Source: Diorhabda sublineata
Lineage: Eukaryota; Arthropoda; Insecta; Coleoptera; Chrysomelidae
Reading direction: 5' to 3'
Length of the DNA: 64,000 nucleotides
Assembly: GCF_026230105.1 (NCBI RefSeq)
Contig: NC_079483.1
Span: forward strand, 15,865,312-15,929,311
The notes under the pieces are model-generated. The model was not told the DNA's origin. It saw only the letters and a list, made by a program, of their open reading frames with translations, and searched no databases. Positions 27,301-42,300 of this stretch are shown one piece after another. A program made the translations under genes and the position numbers. How positions within the stretch are numbered: the stretch's first letter is position 1; the number at the start of each line of letters is the position of its first letter.

Positions 27301-30300
27301 AACAAGACAGAAATGAACAACGCGAAATAACTTCCGATAATCTTAAAGAAACAAACATTGAGTGCCAAAGAATTTGGGAAGTAGTCCAAGCGATGATAAC
27401 GAACATCATGTCCAGGAATGATGCTTTATTCTTGAAAATCCTTGATTGGGATCAATATTTCCATGAATTTCTGCATCTGGAATATCTCGGGATTATTTTC
27501 AAGCACATGTTCATCCACACAAATTGTCCCAACAATGATAACGAATATCATGTGCAGGAAGCAAACCACCGATCCACCAAACAAGACCCGAAGCTCATGA
27601 CGGTATGCCTAGACTACAGTACCATAGCACCAAAGGTTTCTATTTATATATTTTTTCAAGTGGAAGCTGAAAATAATCATAATAATGGCTAATAGACTAT
27701 TTAATGATTATCCGTCTAGTTGATACTCTTATCTTCCCCATTGCAACGTACGGGGAAGGTAGATGACTCTTACGAGTATCATGGACGAAACACCGAACCA
27801 ATGTATCCGTATTGCAAGAAATTGGTCCACGTACAAGACTGCTAACCAGAATAAACCGCATGCATCTGCAGTACCTGGGAAATATAGCTAGGAACAATGG
27901 AAAGGGAAAGCAGAAGACAAACGCCTTAGAGGCAGATTTCCAATTAGATGGATAGACCAAACAAAACCCTTAATAATTGCACAGGATAGGCAAGCATGGA
28001 AATAACTGCTGAATCAAATATAAATGATGTAACTTCATCCATTGAAGGATAATCGAAAGAGAAGGGTGAAAAGCATTATTCTCATCATTTGCAAATTAAA
28101 ACTCCGTTAAATACCTATAACATTGATGACATTCATTTGCGAGCGCTAATCCGAAATGATTTACAACTACCGGTCCTTCGTTCTTTAGCAAGTACTGTTT
28201 ATTTTTAACAAATGACATATCATATAGTCTCATACCTTGACGGTTACTATAAATTATTAATTAGTTTATTTGCATTGTCATTATTTATCTGTTGTTCATA
28301 TAGACAGCAATTAACTATGTTGAATAATATCTAGGCTTCTATTATCATTTTATTTTCTAAATTTTCTTTGAATGGAACTTTCAATGGTCGACGATAATGT
28401 TTGGTAAATTAAGCTTGATTTCAGCGTGTTATGAGTCACATGTTATATTAAATTGAAAACGTGATTTCCGATAGAATTGGATCGTTGCAATCAGTAATAA
28501 TTTGAAAATTCATTGAGGAAATTAATGAACTTTCTTCTGCTTGTAAAATTAGAAAATTATTTTATAAGAGAAAAATATCTTAAATGCGAGTTACATACTG
28601 TATAACAAAATCATCGATTCCTATAAAAGATATTTCCCAAATAAATAGGATTCACATATACAGATGGCAGTGAAATATCTCTAAGGGATTGTAAGCAGAT
28701 TATGGTAAAGAATCCTTATAGTGCCTTCGAATATGATATACCAAAGAACTTTCAGTGGTAAGATCTGTAAATGGGTCACAAAAAAATCTATACCCTCATA
28801 TATCTCGAATGAAATACGAGAAGGAAACTGAAAGAAAAACAAGCGAAAATTCCTTTTTTTCGGGTATTAATTTCATTTTAAAGCTTCATCTAACTGACGC
28901 CGAAGGTATTTCCTTTGACAAACCGGAAGTGAAATGAATAAAATGTCGACGACTTGGCTTTTATTACCGTAGAACCATAATAATATTATTTGATATTGAT
29001 GATATTGAAACAAATAAGAATTTTATCGAATTGTACATTATAATCGGAAATTTAATTTGAAAGCTATACAAGATACTTTCGGTAGTAATACCACAAGAGA
29101 TTATTTCCCGAAATTTCCCGTACTGAATAATGTGAAACAAAATAAGTTAATTTTCAAATACTTTTTTCATTTTTTAACAATGTTTCTTTTTTCTTTGACT
29201 TATGTACATCAGCAAAACAGAAAGTTTTGATAGGAGCTTCGTCCTTGAAATTTTCAAAAAATCTCAATCTACATGAATGTAGAAATAAATCTTTCGAAAT
29301 TTTACGCGGATTTCGAATGTTCACCATATTTTAGAGGCTTTTGAAGTTGACATCGAAGTCTGACGCATATATACAGAGCCTTTTATGCTTAGAAACCTTT
29401 AAAAAGGGTCCCCACTTTCTCCTTTGCCGATTTTGCAACGGTTATTTCAGTGTGACTTTGGAATTGGAAGCGAAAACATAGTAGCATGGTTTTCTTTTTG
29501 TTTTTCGTTATTTTCAAGTAATACATCGAAAATTTTTGCGCAATATGCCTCGAAAGGAAACAAAGAATCATCCTAAATAGTACGGCAAAGAAAGACTTCA
29601 TTCCCAACCCCCTAATAGCTGGCTTTTTAACTTTTTATCCGACCACAATATATTACACTTTGTAGAAAATATACGATTCGCGTTAAAATCGGTTTACGAT
29701 TTCGTTCTGAAGAAAGCTGTAGCAGAGGAGGAGAAACAAAACATTCCTCGAGGTCTACAAAAAAATAACTTCATCGTTTCAGGAGATGGCACGTGGAAAA
29801 AGAGAGGGCTTTCATCTCTCATTGGTGTAACTAGTCTTGTAGCTTTTAGGTGAAAACCAAAAAGGTTCACATCCTTGTGGTTACGATGATTAAAAGGAAA
29901 CTCACGTAGAAACTTGCACTGTAAACCACGTCGGTTCCGCAAGAAAGATAGAAATCTCAACATGAAGAGCTAGAAGAAGAGGAGATATGCCTCTATGGAC
30001 CAGGCATTGTTATAAACACACTTGTGTAAACATATTACAAAACATTAAACGCGTTTTTCTCGAAAACACGTTTATAAAAATGGCTGTAATTGACATATCG
30101 ACCTAAAAATTGGATAGAATTTTCAGAAAATATGTCTTCACGGATTGACGGATCGTTTTTGCATTTATTATTTATATATGCGAATAAGAAACGCGGAAAT
30201 TCGATTTTTTCTGCCGCCATTTTCCCAAATTTGTACTAAACGAAAAACTCATCCATCAGTCGGCCGCCATTTTGGCTTTTTAATGAATTTTTTCAACGTT

Positions 30301-33300
30301 ATGTATACCATGAATAGAAGCAGCTCAAGAACTTCATCGTTTCTTAAAAAAAAAAATAAACTGTAGATACCGGAAATATGGCCCTCTAAGGACAAAGTTC
30401 CTCTTAATTGATTTAGTTATTTAGTTGCCACGTAAAATAAAGTAAAACCAGGTGTCGGCAACATACGACACATGTACAAGATTACGCACACCTGGTGGTT
30501 TAAAATGGCACGCTAACATTGTGAAGTTTGATGTATAATATTCCGGGACAAAGCTCCAAAATTAACATTTTCAAGAATAAAGAATCTACAGGACTATACA
30601 CAAGCTAAAATCGTAGTTCTAGTAATATTAAATGATGACTGGTCAGGCTAAAACGACGTTTCTAGAAAAGCGACATCGACATTGCCACGTTATACGAATT
30701 ATTATATACGAGAGTTGCCTTTTAAGTTTTAACGATAAGTGTGACAAATACGACAAGTTTTAAACAAAGTATTTTAGCTGTATATGAATGAATCATAGAA
30801 AAATGGTATATTAACAACTGTTACTCTCTAGAAACAAGGCATACCGGTCCAGTAAGTGGAATTGATACTCTTCTGAACAAAACGAGGCATTTTAAAACAT
30901 ACGAAATGTAAAGATACGTGTACGAAGGAAGGGACAGACTTCAATAAGATACTATATGAGTGTATGAATTAATATTAGTATAAAGAACCATATATTCGTA
31001 TAGTTCGGTCAATTTAGACATTCGACAATCAGTGAAATTGTTTGAAATATGATAAGAATTAAAATTTGAAAGTGCCCCTTCATTTTCTTGTGAGGAAAAA
31101 ATTTTATTCGAGGTAAAAGGTCAAAAATATGAGTTTCTCGCGATTTCCAGCAAAACAGTAAATTTTATCATAAAAATACCTCAAACTAAAATTGTAGATC
31201 ATAAAATGATCTACAAAAAACGTATCAATACTTTTATCCTGATGAGCCACTGTTTCTGAGATATAATGATTCATGTTTAATTTAAAACTTTTGCAATTAA
31301 TGGAAATTAGCAAAGATTGGAAAGATTTAAATGGAAAAAAAAATGTTAAATTTAATTGTCCGAGTCGTATTTTTCAAATTCTTCTTGTTCTTGTTTTTCT
31401 TCTTCTTGATCTTCATTCTGAGTGCATGTAAATTGCGCCAATAGAGATGTATCGCATGTCGCCTCGTTGGAATCAAACGGATCCTCCACTGTTGGTGATT
31501 CAATATTAAAGCAGGACCGGACTTAACAAGGTGTACATGCCAGAGAACTAAAAAGTTCGACTTTTTTACAACCACTTTTAGCACTGCATCCATTTTTACA
31601 GTTGCACAAAATGGTTTTCAGCAGTTTTTCCGGCGCAGACGGGTTCTAATATTTTGTTGACCAGCTTCCAACCCCAGTCTGTAGGATCTAGCTGATAACC
31701 AAGCAAAACTTGAACTTGGTAATAAACCCGAAAAAGATGTTGATGAGCAGCAACTGAGGTTGGAAGAAGACAAGCCAATTGAACTTGTTTTTTACTTCTA
31801 GTATTTTTAACCAAGCATGCATATCTATACTTATCTAAGCAGGTAGTTTTCTTAGAAGCTCTGTACATAGAAAAAAAGACAGCAAATGCTGTTGGTAATA
31901 ACCTCTTGTCGAGTTTAATTATTGTTTTTAAAAAATTCAACACATTGAACTAAATCTTATTTATCAAACATTTTGAAAACTGTTATTTCACCCTTCCTTT
32001 AAAATTGAGATTCTTATTGTTATAATATATTTATATTTTATATCTCAAGTTGACAATGATCAATAAAAAAATATTTCAACGTATATTACAACTCTAGAGA
32101 TGTTTATATGACGGAAACGGTAGCTCGTAGGTAAAAAGATATTAATGCGTCTTTTGTAGATAATTTTATGATCTACAATTTTTGTCTGAAGTATTTTTAT
32201 GATAAAACTTATCGTTTTGCTGAAAATCGCGTAAAATCTATTTTTTTGATATTTGACATTGAATACATTTTTTTCTATACACGGAAATGATCAGGAACTT
32301 TAACATTTTGTTTCTAATTATATTTCAAACAATTTTACTTATTTTCAACTTTATAGGAATTTATTTAGCTTCACTCTTATTTTTTGTTCTAATTTGACCG
32401 GACTAGTATGTCGCGCACAGTCTCGTGGTAACGTGAAGATTTTCTCAATATCCCTTCGTCCACTTTTACTAATGCGATATTCTTGTAATATGTAGTGAAA
32501 ATACTAACCATTCACAGCAAACTCGTTTCTTTGTAATCACTTATTTTTAAATATTCTTCATTAGAACGAAAAATACGTTTTGTCGATTTCTGCAAAGCTT
32601 CAGTTGCGGCAATAAATTTCTTATTTGACTCAAAGTTGCTGTAGTCGACCAATTTTCGTTGAGCCATTGTATTATTATGGTGAAAGAGCACTTTTTCTGC
32701 GCCAATTGGGGCAATTTTCTCTTGAATTCAGCGTCTAATCTACCCAATAAATCGGTATAGTACAGTTATGTGACCGTCTTGACCTACTACAAGTAGTTGA
32801 TGTAGATGAAATCTCCCGCATCTACGCCCGGTCAAAACAAAACTACAAGTCTACGAGAAGGACTACAAACTAGTGAATTTCTTGTGCAATACTCGCACTA
32901 TCGGGCGGTGAGGCTATGTATTTATGAGATTGCCCTTGTAGGTTTATATTCAACCAGATCTATATTCAACCTCCCAATACTGTCGATATATATGATCAAG
33001 TCTGCTATACTTATTCATATTTGAGTGAAAAGTATCCTATAAAAGTAATAATATCTTTTGCAGCCTCTTCTTCAAGCTGGTGGTCATGGTACATGTATAA
33101 CTCAATGCCGTTCTGCAAAAATTACAACTTCTAAAACAATTCCGATGCAAGTTGATGGAGAAGCATGTAAATTAGGCCCTTCTATTATCACCATCAGTCA
33201 TTTGAATAAAGCTCCCATGCTAGCTAAAAGAAAACATGGTAATCCTATTCCAATACAAACTGCGTTGGACAATCTTAATGTTGGTGTAAATAAATTAACA

Positions 33301-36300
33301 ATGTCTGATTACGAACAACATCATTACGATAAGGACCTTTTAGCCCAAGCAGGTAAGTTGATGGATTCTTAGAATTTAAAAAAGAAGAGAAAAGGGAAAA
33401 TTCCTCTCTAATCGTCGAATAAACAAAAATTAGACTCGATCTTGTCTTGAACCAGTTACCGCATCAATAGTACTCGAGTAACAAAAATCTGCAAAATTCA
33501 ATACTACTAATAACTCGTGATAGTTTTTGGTAAAAATTCAAGCAAACCCTCATCATCGCCTCCAATTTCAGTTTATTTTTGAATGACTACCCCTCCAAAT
33601 TGAAGTTTCTAAACCTACCAATCATCTTTAACTGATTTCTCCTTTTGTAAGGTTTTATCTAAATAGAATATTCGTTTTCAATCAAATATTTCCGCCAACA
33701 AAAACTATTTTGTTGGCGGATACATATTTTTCGAGTCGGTGGCCGCTACTTTAAGAGCGTTAACTCCGATTTTCGGTCGTAATTCTCTAATAGATACGTT
33801 TAGTGAAAAAGTTTGAGTCTACATATTCGTTGTGTGATGTTGCCGTGCCAGTAAGACTGCGGATTGGTCGAAGTGTCGAAAATATCGCTGTCGTTGAATC
33901 TTCCGTAGCAAATCAGTCAATTCCACGGCGTTCTCAAGAGTTAAAGCCAAGACCACTTTATGGAAAATTTTGCGTAAGGATCTTACTTTACATCCATACA
34001 AGATCAGGCTCACTCAAGAATTGAAGCCGATGGACAATTCGAAGCGACGTACGGCTCTGGAAAATATGCGCCAAGATTATCAATTTCATCGCAAAATCAA
34101 CTTCAGTGACGAAGCTCATTTCTGGCTCAATATGTTTGTCAATAAACAAAATATGCGGTATTGGGCGGGTGAAAATCTATTTGTGCTTAATGAAAAACCA
34201 CTTCATCCACAAAAGATAACTGTTTTTGTTGCGGTTTGCATGCCGGCGGTGTCATAGAGTCATATTTTTTCTTCGACGATATTGGTCGCCACGTTACTGT
34301 GAATGGCGATCGTTATCACGCCATGATTATCTATTATGTTTGGCCCGAATTGGAATATATGGACTTGGAAAACATGTGGTTTCAATAGGACGGCGCCACA
34401 AGCCACACAGCATACGTTACAATCGATTTATTGAAGAACAAGTTTGATGAGCGTGTTATTTCAGAAATGGACCAGTTGATGCTATATAACGCCTCTAAAT
34501 TTTTTTCTTTGGTGCTACGTAAAGTCATTGGTATGTGCTGATAAGCCGACGACGTTGGAAGAGCTCAAAGCCAACATTGAACACAAAATAGCAGCCGCTT
34601 CGGCTGAAATGTGTGGCCGAGTCATAGAAAATTGGGTCCAACGAATCAACCGTTGCAAACGTGCCCGCGGTGGCCATATGAGCGAAGCCGAGTTCCATTT
34701 ATAAATGTTTTGAATGTACTTCAACACGATAATAAAGTTTTTGAAATATCTCAAGTGGTTTTCATTTTATTTTGAAAAAATGTTGTAAAGTCCTTATTGG
34801 AAAACCCATTATTATTAAATGCCTCCCACTGATTTCCTCAATTATAATAGTTTTTTACTTTTCACTTTATTCCTGTTTTTAAACAGTTATGTAAATCATT
34901 TTTTGGCGGAATATTATAAAAATCTCGCAATCCATAAAACTAAAGTTTAACACCAAACTGTATATTTAAAGATACTTATTTATTTCAGCAATAAGTATAG
35001 GTAAAATTGAAGTGAATCCTGTATCGGATTTGGAACAAGTCCGGGCCATCATCAATAAGATGTTAGACGAACATAACGATAAGCAGATGATGTCTTCAGA
35101 TTGGTGCTTTATCGATTGTAAGTACACATTTATACAGCTAAACATATATCTTTCGTAATTTGCTCTTCGGATGAAGTTCACGTAATTATCAACAGAAACA
35201 CATTTCCTGACATTCTTTCCAATTGTTGAATCACGTATACATCACCATACAATGATTGAGGATGATGGTGAAACTGAACTTGAAATAAGACGGCGAATCC
35301 AAATGTTTATTAAACAACTTTCAACAATACGGAAAGATACGAATATCACTAAGGCAATAAATACCAAACTCTTGTAGATGTTATCGAAGATTTGGGTAGT
35401 TCGAACGCTTTCTACTGTCAGGCAAAACTAAATCCAAATGCACAAAGAACAATAGGATAAGTAATTTACATGTCCAGGTGTTTTCTAGTTTTACTTAAGC
35501 TTCGGACCTACCAGGAATGATGGTGATACAAGTAGATATGTTGTGTTGTTGAGTACCAGAGATTATTGACGCTTCCTCAAATTTTACAGACAGATAGTGA
35601 AAAGCAATATCAAACGGTTTCTAGGACAATGGAAAAGTAAAAACACGCGCATGGTACATCAACAGCAGCTGTTGTTCAATACAAATATTGCATCCGGGGA
35701 AATTACCCAAAAAAAATGAGTAATTAGTCTGTTTCGGTTGTTGTCTGGGCATCCTCTAAATATTTATTTAATTTGTTCAATAGTTTATCAATGTTAGCAT
35801 GTTTCAAGCCTATACTTTTCTTTCTCATTCTTGACGTACCTTTCCAAATGTTAATAATAATGTAGTCTATGTTCATAGCTAGTCTCAAGAGTTGATTAAT
35901 TGCCTAACTGAACCTTCACATTTGCTATAATTGGGATATGGAGCCAAGTGATCATGCCAATGATTGCTACATTTGCAGTGCTTAGTGTTAATATAAGTGC
36001 TTATAAATGAAAAACTAGAAGATACTTATACTATCAACAGTTGTCTATTCCAATGAAAATTGTTGTGATGTACATTGAAATTAGCTGAACGAGATGGTGT
36101 AATACAGATAATGTGGAGCCGCAATTATTAACACACATATCAATTTAGAATCACCGCTTAACAAAACCCAAATCTCAATCACTTGACACAAGACAAAAAT
36201 AAAATAAGTAGTTGACCGTTGGAACCAACATTTATGTGTACAGAAAGAGAGGAAAAATAAAACGTTGATTATGTGAACTGCTCGCTTGGTCTTATGAATG

Positions 36301-39300
36301 AGTTTAGTGTTGAACTTTTGGAACAATCACCATGATTATTTCCTGAAAAATTCGGAAGATATTGGTAAGGGAAAAATTGAACGAAGATAATAAAGTTATA
36401 GTATACCGCATGAAAACCAGCACGATGACCAGTAACTGTTCGTAACGTTACGGAAAAGTTCAGTAATCAACCCATCGTATATAACTATATTGTAGACACT
36501 ATCAAACTAGCTAATTATTTATTATTTATTGATTTTGATTTTCAATTTTTTTCAGCATGTACAGCCGAACGATTTTTCCGAATCGATAAAGCACAGGAAA
36601 GTCTGCATTACGTTTTTGATATTTGTAGTGAAAACCTGTACATACTCGAATGCGGTGATGAAACAGTCCCACCTACGCCTGAAGACGAAACTGCTAATCC
36701 ATCGCCAACATCAAATCATCAAACTCCTTACAACATTCCAGAAATGCGAATTAGGTAAGTCAGAACAAAAAACGAGATTAGATTGAGTCATATAACAACC
36801 ATTTTGAGATTTATTATCAATCCAGCCGAGCTAGACTTCATTAAAAACGAAAATTGTACGCACTCGAAGCTGTTTGGTGTGTGATCTAGTGGTCTATTTC
36901 AGAGTAGGTTGTAGCAGTGTTATTTTGATGCCTTAACGATTTGTTGTTAATATTTTATGATTTTGGGAGAGGTTATCAATTCATTGAAGACATTCTATTG
37001 GATCCTTCACTTACAGGTGCCAAACAAAATAAAAATTGTTATCATTACCTTGTTCTTTGTACTCGTTTCAGTTATTGATTCAATAATGCAAGAAAATTTG
37101 GCTGTCAAAAAGAGGTTCGCGTGACCTGTAACGAAGTCTTTGCCTGCTTTATTATGAGCGTTTTCTTATTGGGAACGTGGTATTAAAACACCAAAAAAAT
37201 AAGGGAAACCGATCGCAGAACACGAATCATTGAAAAAAAAACTTTTTTATACAGCCAAAACATCGAATTAATGGGTCATTCGTCGTAGAGTCCTTGTTAT
37301 TTCTTATTTCCACAGATTTTATACACTTGAAGAAGCGGTTGATGCGTCCAAATAACATGTTTTGAATATACCTCAATCGGAATGGAAAAAAATGCTTCGA
37401 AAATTTGTTCAAATGCATGAAAAAGTGTATTGATCTTAATGAAGAATATTTGGGAAAACAATTAATCCATATCCAATTGTAAATATTTATTTTTATTTGT
37501 CTATCTCTAAACTTAAGTTGCAACCCTCATTCAAAAAAATTATGTGTATTTCGAAATGGCTTATTTCATTTTAATATTGAGTAATTATCTAGATAAACAT
37601 TCAGTTGGACTTTGAAGAGCTTTTGAAAGCTATAAGTGAGGTTATCATGCATAATTAGGATCATTCTTATGACAATTTAGCTTATTTATAAATTGTGACA
37701 AACTGAAAATAAAAATACTATTTAAATTTCAAGATATTTCCGTTTCCAGATAGATTTAAATGTCATAGACGCTAAGAAAATCAAAAACCCCTACTTTAGT
37801 GAATTTACCACGGATAGGATCATTTTGGATTGTGCTCTCTGGTTGTTGGAATGCTAAATTTACAGTTATTTCTACATATTTCGATATGGTATATCCAGGT
37901 TTGCTTCAATTGTTATTTAATATACCATCATGTGTTCAAAGTATGGAATATCCGCCGTTGGATGTCTAAATCTAGTTACTTCCTTCCTTTTAATGTTCCA
38001 ACTACCCTTTCTGTATGTTTTTTATCCAAGGTATCCTAACGACTAAATAGTTAATTAATTTCAAGCCTGAATATACGAAATTGATTTCGATTGCAGTATT
38101 TATTCATATTATTACGTATGTATCATTATAGGCATTAAAACGATGTCTTATGTCGCCATGTTTACAGCAAAGAAGACGATCTTGATTCTCCCAGCGATCA
38201 ACCGCCTCTTTCGCCAAAAAATACGGAAGACTCCCAAGAAGACTTCCCGAATAGTCCAGTAGAAAATTTTCCTATAGACAATCAACAGTTGGCGAGAGTT
38301 TCCTCAGATGCCAGTGTGAAAATAAGAAGGTACATAAATATAGTTTTAGCTCTCACACATTTGTACACTAAACCCTTGATTGAAGTCGGTTGAAACTTAT
38401 AATGTAATTAGAGTATTTTTCAATCGCCAAATGTTTGAATTAGTACGCAAACATTCATCAGGGTGGTATTAAGAGGCAATAAATAGCTCAAATTAAGCAC
38501 GACATTATAGAGCTTTTGAATAAGAAACAAACAAAACTTTCGTAAGTTTATTCATTTGATGGCTACACTTTTGTATCAGTTTTAAAGACACATACATTGC
38601 TTATTTGTCCCATTTAATTTACCAAATATCGATATATACTTGATTTTTTCTATTTTCTCTTATAATACATGTTGCCTCATATTTATTTTTAAAACTTCAG
38701 TATATTTTCACGCTTTTCTTTTCATCCATTTCTACTCTCATATTGGAAATAATAGGGAGATTGAAGGGATTAAAATCTCTTCATTTTTCATGTTCAAATG
38801 CTAATTGCAGCTAAACGAAAACATCTGTCTCTACCTAGAAGTTTAAATCTACAATTTAAATTATTTGTATTTTACGTAGCCTCCAAGTTTTCGAGAAATG
38901 TGCAAATTAACGCAGAAAAGTCCATGGTTTTTTGAAAGCAATTATTTTTCTTCTCAATTCGCGAGGAAGACTACAGTATTTCATTTATGATAAATTCATT
39001 GACAAATCAACTGTTTAAAAAGCACTTAATCGTAGAATAAGTTGTCCTTTTTGATTTTTTAATATTCATTTTGAAAAACTATAAACTAATGTTTTAAAGA
39101 AATTTGAATTCTCGAACTTTTTGATTTCTCCCACTATTTTCATTATATAAGAGCGTTTTCGTAGTGGGATTGTAACAAAATTGAACACAAGTGTACTAAC
39201 TCTAATATATTCCAAGCTTTCGAATTCTTATGTATTTATCGTTTACGATCAATTAGTAAAAAATTGCGGTCTGATAAATTTTGTTATATCTTTTAAAACA

Positions 39301-42300
39301 ACTTCAAAATTCAATGTTCAAATTGGCGCTCAAAATAAATATATAAAATAAATAAAGACTGAAAGTAGTCGAAACATCAAAGTTTTATGTTAAAAATTAT
39401 AAATAAACTAATTTTAATCCAGAAGAGACCTAAAATCAAGACGATTTAGAAACATTTTTGCTTATAGCGTATCATCCCACTACATCCTTGGTATCCCTCT
39501 ATATTTTTTTGTATTGATTTCGTATCATATCTTGTCTGTATGTTGCTTTATCCTTATTAAACACCCAAATCAACTTTACAGCTCGTTTTACTTGAAAAAA
39601 CTTTTGTTCCCTTATTTTTTCATAAACTTTACAATCGAAATATTCGCAAGTTACTTTATGAACACTTTGTATATAAAAATGAAGCCGAGTAGCAGATTTT
39701 CGTTTCAAATAAACATTTTCTAAAAATTTGTTCTCTATTTTCTCAAAAAACACCTTTCAATTGCTCTTCAAATAAAGTACATTTCTGTGAGAAGAAAATT
39801 GAACACAAAAAAACATTTCTCGAAAATTATGAGGTTAGGTACAGAGGATTCCCAATCAATGAAATGTTAGTTCTTCTGGTTAAAATAAACTCGACAAATT
39901 CTAATAACTAAATACTCAATTATCCATTTGTGATCCCAACAGTGGAACTAAATAGTATAAATAATAAATACTCCTTCTCCTGGTAAATAACCACTGACAT
40001 ATGTTGAAGAAAACAATGTATAACAACAGTTTCTAATCGATCCTTCGTGTTTTGAACTTTGCTGTAGAAATTTTATCTATAATCAATCCATTTATCTTGT
40101 ACATTGAATTGTGCCTTAAAGTTTCATTTGGTTATCTCTAATTCGAAACTTCAATTAATTTATTCAAAGTATCTACTCTATATTATTTCAATAACCGTGT
40201 ATCTGTTCGAATTGCTTCGCTTTTTAAATGCTGTACGTTGCCAAATGCAGTAGTGACTAGTACACCGATCAGCGGGCGAATCAAATTACCTGATTGAAAG
40301 CAATAACAATACGGCGTCACAGAGTAATGCTCTCTAAAATACTTTTTTTCACGAGTAGGACGGTTTGACGAGTGAAAAAAAGTCACTTTACTCGCGAGTT
40401 TCGTGCAAAAATTTTTCTACGTCCGTAGACTTTATTCTGATAACAAGATCGACGCACGAGTAAAACTGAGTTGTTGGATCATATGCAACACCCCAATCCA
40501 ATGGGGGATCCCTACTTTTGAAGTCCCAATGAAGCAAAATCTTTCTAATTATTATTCAAGTGCGCTGATCTCTAACTCAAAATTTCCTAGGAATCCGCGG
40601 ATTTTTCTGACTGTCAAAAAACGGTTTCCAACTACTATTCTGTTCTGTAAACGCCTGTCTATTTATCAGCAATGGTAAATTTTAATTCTACGAACGCCAG
40701 TGCCCATGCGTCGGACAATTTCTGATAGATTCTGACTGCTCAGCGAACAAAGCTAATGATGTCATTTTACAGACACGTATACATGTTTTAAGGTTATAAA
40801 CAATGCCAGTACATGTTTTCTGGTAAGGTTAAAAGTTAAATTGAAGGAAAATAAGAATTTATGGGATAGAATTTTTGAAAAACCATGCGTGAGGAAGATC
40901 GGAAGTTACAGAGAGGTCGGGGTCTAATTGGCTGACAAAAAAGCATGACAAAGAGGTTCAATTGGTTGTTGAAATGACGTATACCAATGAAATGGATAGT
41001 TGCCTAACTAATAGGTTCGATTCTTAAGTAGCGACCTACGGGTTTGCTTAATTGGCGCCAAATTTAAATTGTTAAGTATCTAATTTACAACGAAATTGTC
41101 TATTTATCTAGCACATAACATGCCTACTTCTTTTAGATATTATTGAACTGTAAAAAGAGAAATTCTATCTCAATCCTATTCCTTTAATATAGATTTTGAA
41201 CTTGAAAACTAATATCCAAAAATTCAGGAAACATTCTCAATGACCAGTTAGATATAAATTACTTTTTTTGTTTGAATTACTCAGAACTGCTTTTTGTTAA
41301 AACTTCTTATTCGGTGATGTTTGATAAAGCCAACATGTAACGTTTTAAACAAATTTGCACAAAGTGAACAAATATACCGAAGATCGAAACACATAATTCG
41401 TTTTATATTTTAGGTTAGATTAGGTTATTCTAACTTTAATAATAATTTGAACGATGATATATTTCCTACAAGGAAACGAATATTTTTCAGTTCTGAGTAA
41501 TTTAAACAAATAGGGGAAGGGTGTACAAAATGACATACATTTTATAAAACTAGAAAAATTTAATCAAAAAATTGCATTTTTCAAACGAATATTAAACAAA
41601 ACATATAATAACCCTTTCGCAACATCTTAGACGAGTCTTTACCTCGATAAAATAAAACACAAATTTTTAGTAAAAAAAAATCAAAATGAACAAGAAAAAT
41701 TCATTTTACCCCACCTGGAGGGCAAAATGACACATCAATATTTTTTAATATATTTTTAGTCTGTACAAAGTTCACAAACAAAACTTTTTGTTTTTTTGTC
41801 TACCCCGGCACAGTCGGCATGTGCCCACTTTTGACAGGAACAGCAACGTAGCCACAGTTCACCTTGTTTGGAAAATTTATACACTTCTGTGCAATAAATG
41901 CAAGCACAATCGTCTTCATCTTCGTCGGCAGAAAAAGCCTCTTTTTCTATGTCTGACTCGTCAGGCTCTGCAAGGACTTTTCTTGATACCACCCTTTTTC
42001 TTTTTTCTCGAATTATCAGTTTTAGTTTGCTTTTTTCTTTGGCCTCTTCCAAATTTGGGGTAGAGTTTAAGACAGAAGTTCCCTGACGTTTCCTTGGCTT
42101 TCGCTTTCCCTGGCCTGAAACAAATGATCCGATCGGAACTGGACTTAAATCAGCCGGTGTAACCAAAATTGAAACCCCACTTGTTGAATTTTGCAAGTTT
42201 TCCTGAGTGGCTGTAGGAATGATGAGGGGAGGTTTTATGGCGGAAGCATTTTCTGAACTAGGTCCAGGTTGAGCATTATTATCGGTAAAGCCATTTGTAG

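Noticed and set aside
30708..30960. Another mariner copy starting ACGAGAGTTGCC
   Set aside because: Only the end-like word is seen; no transposase or opposite end, so left as a possibility in the spacer entry.
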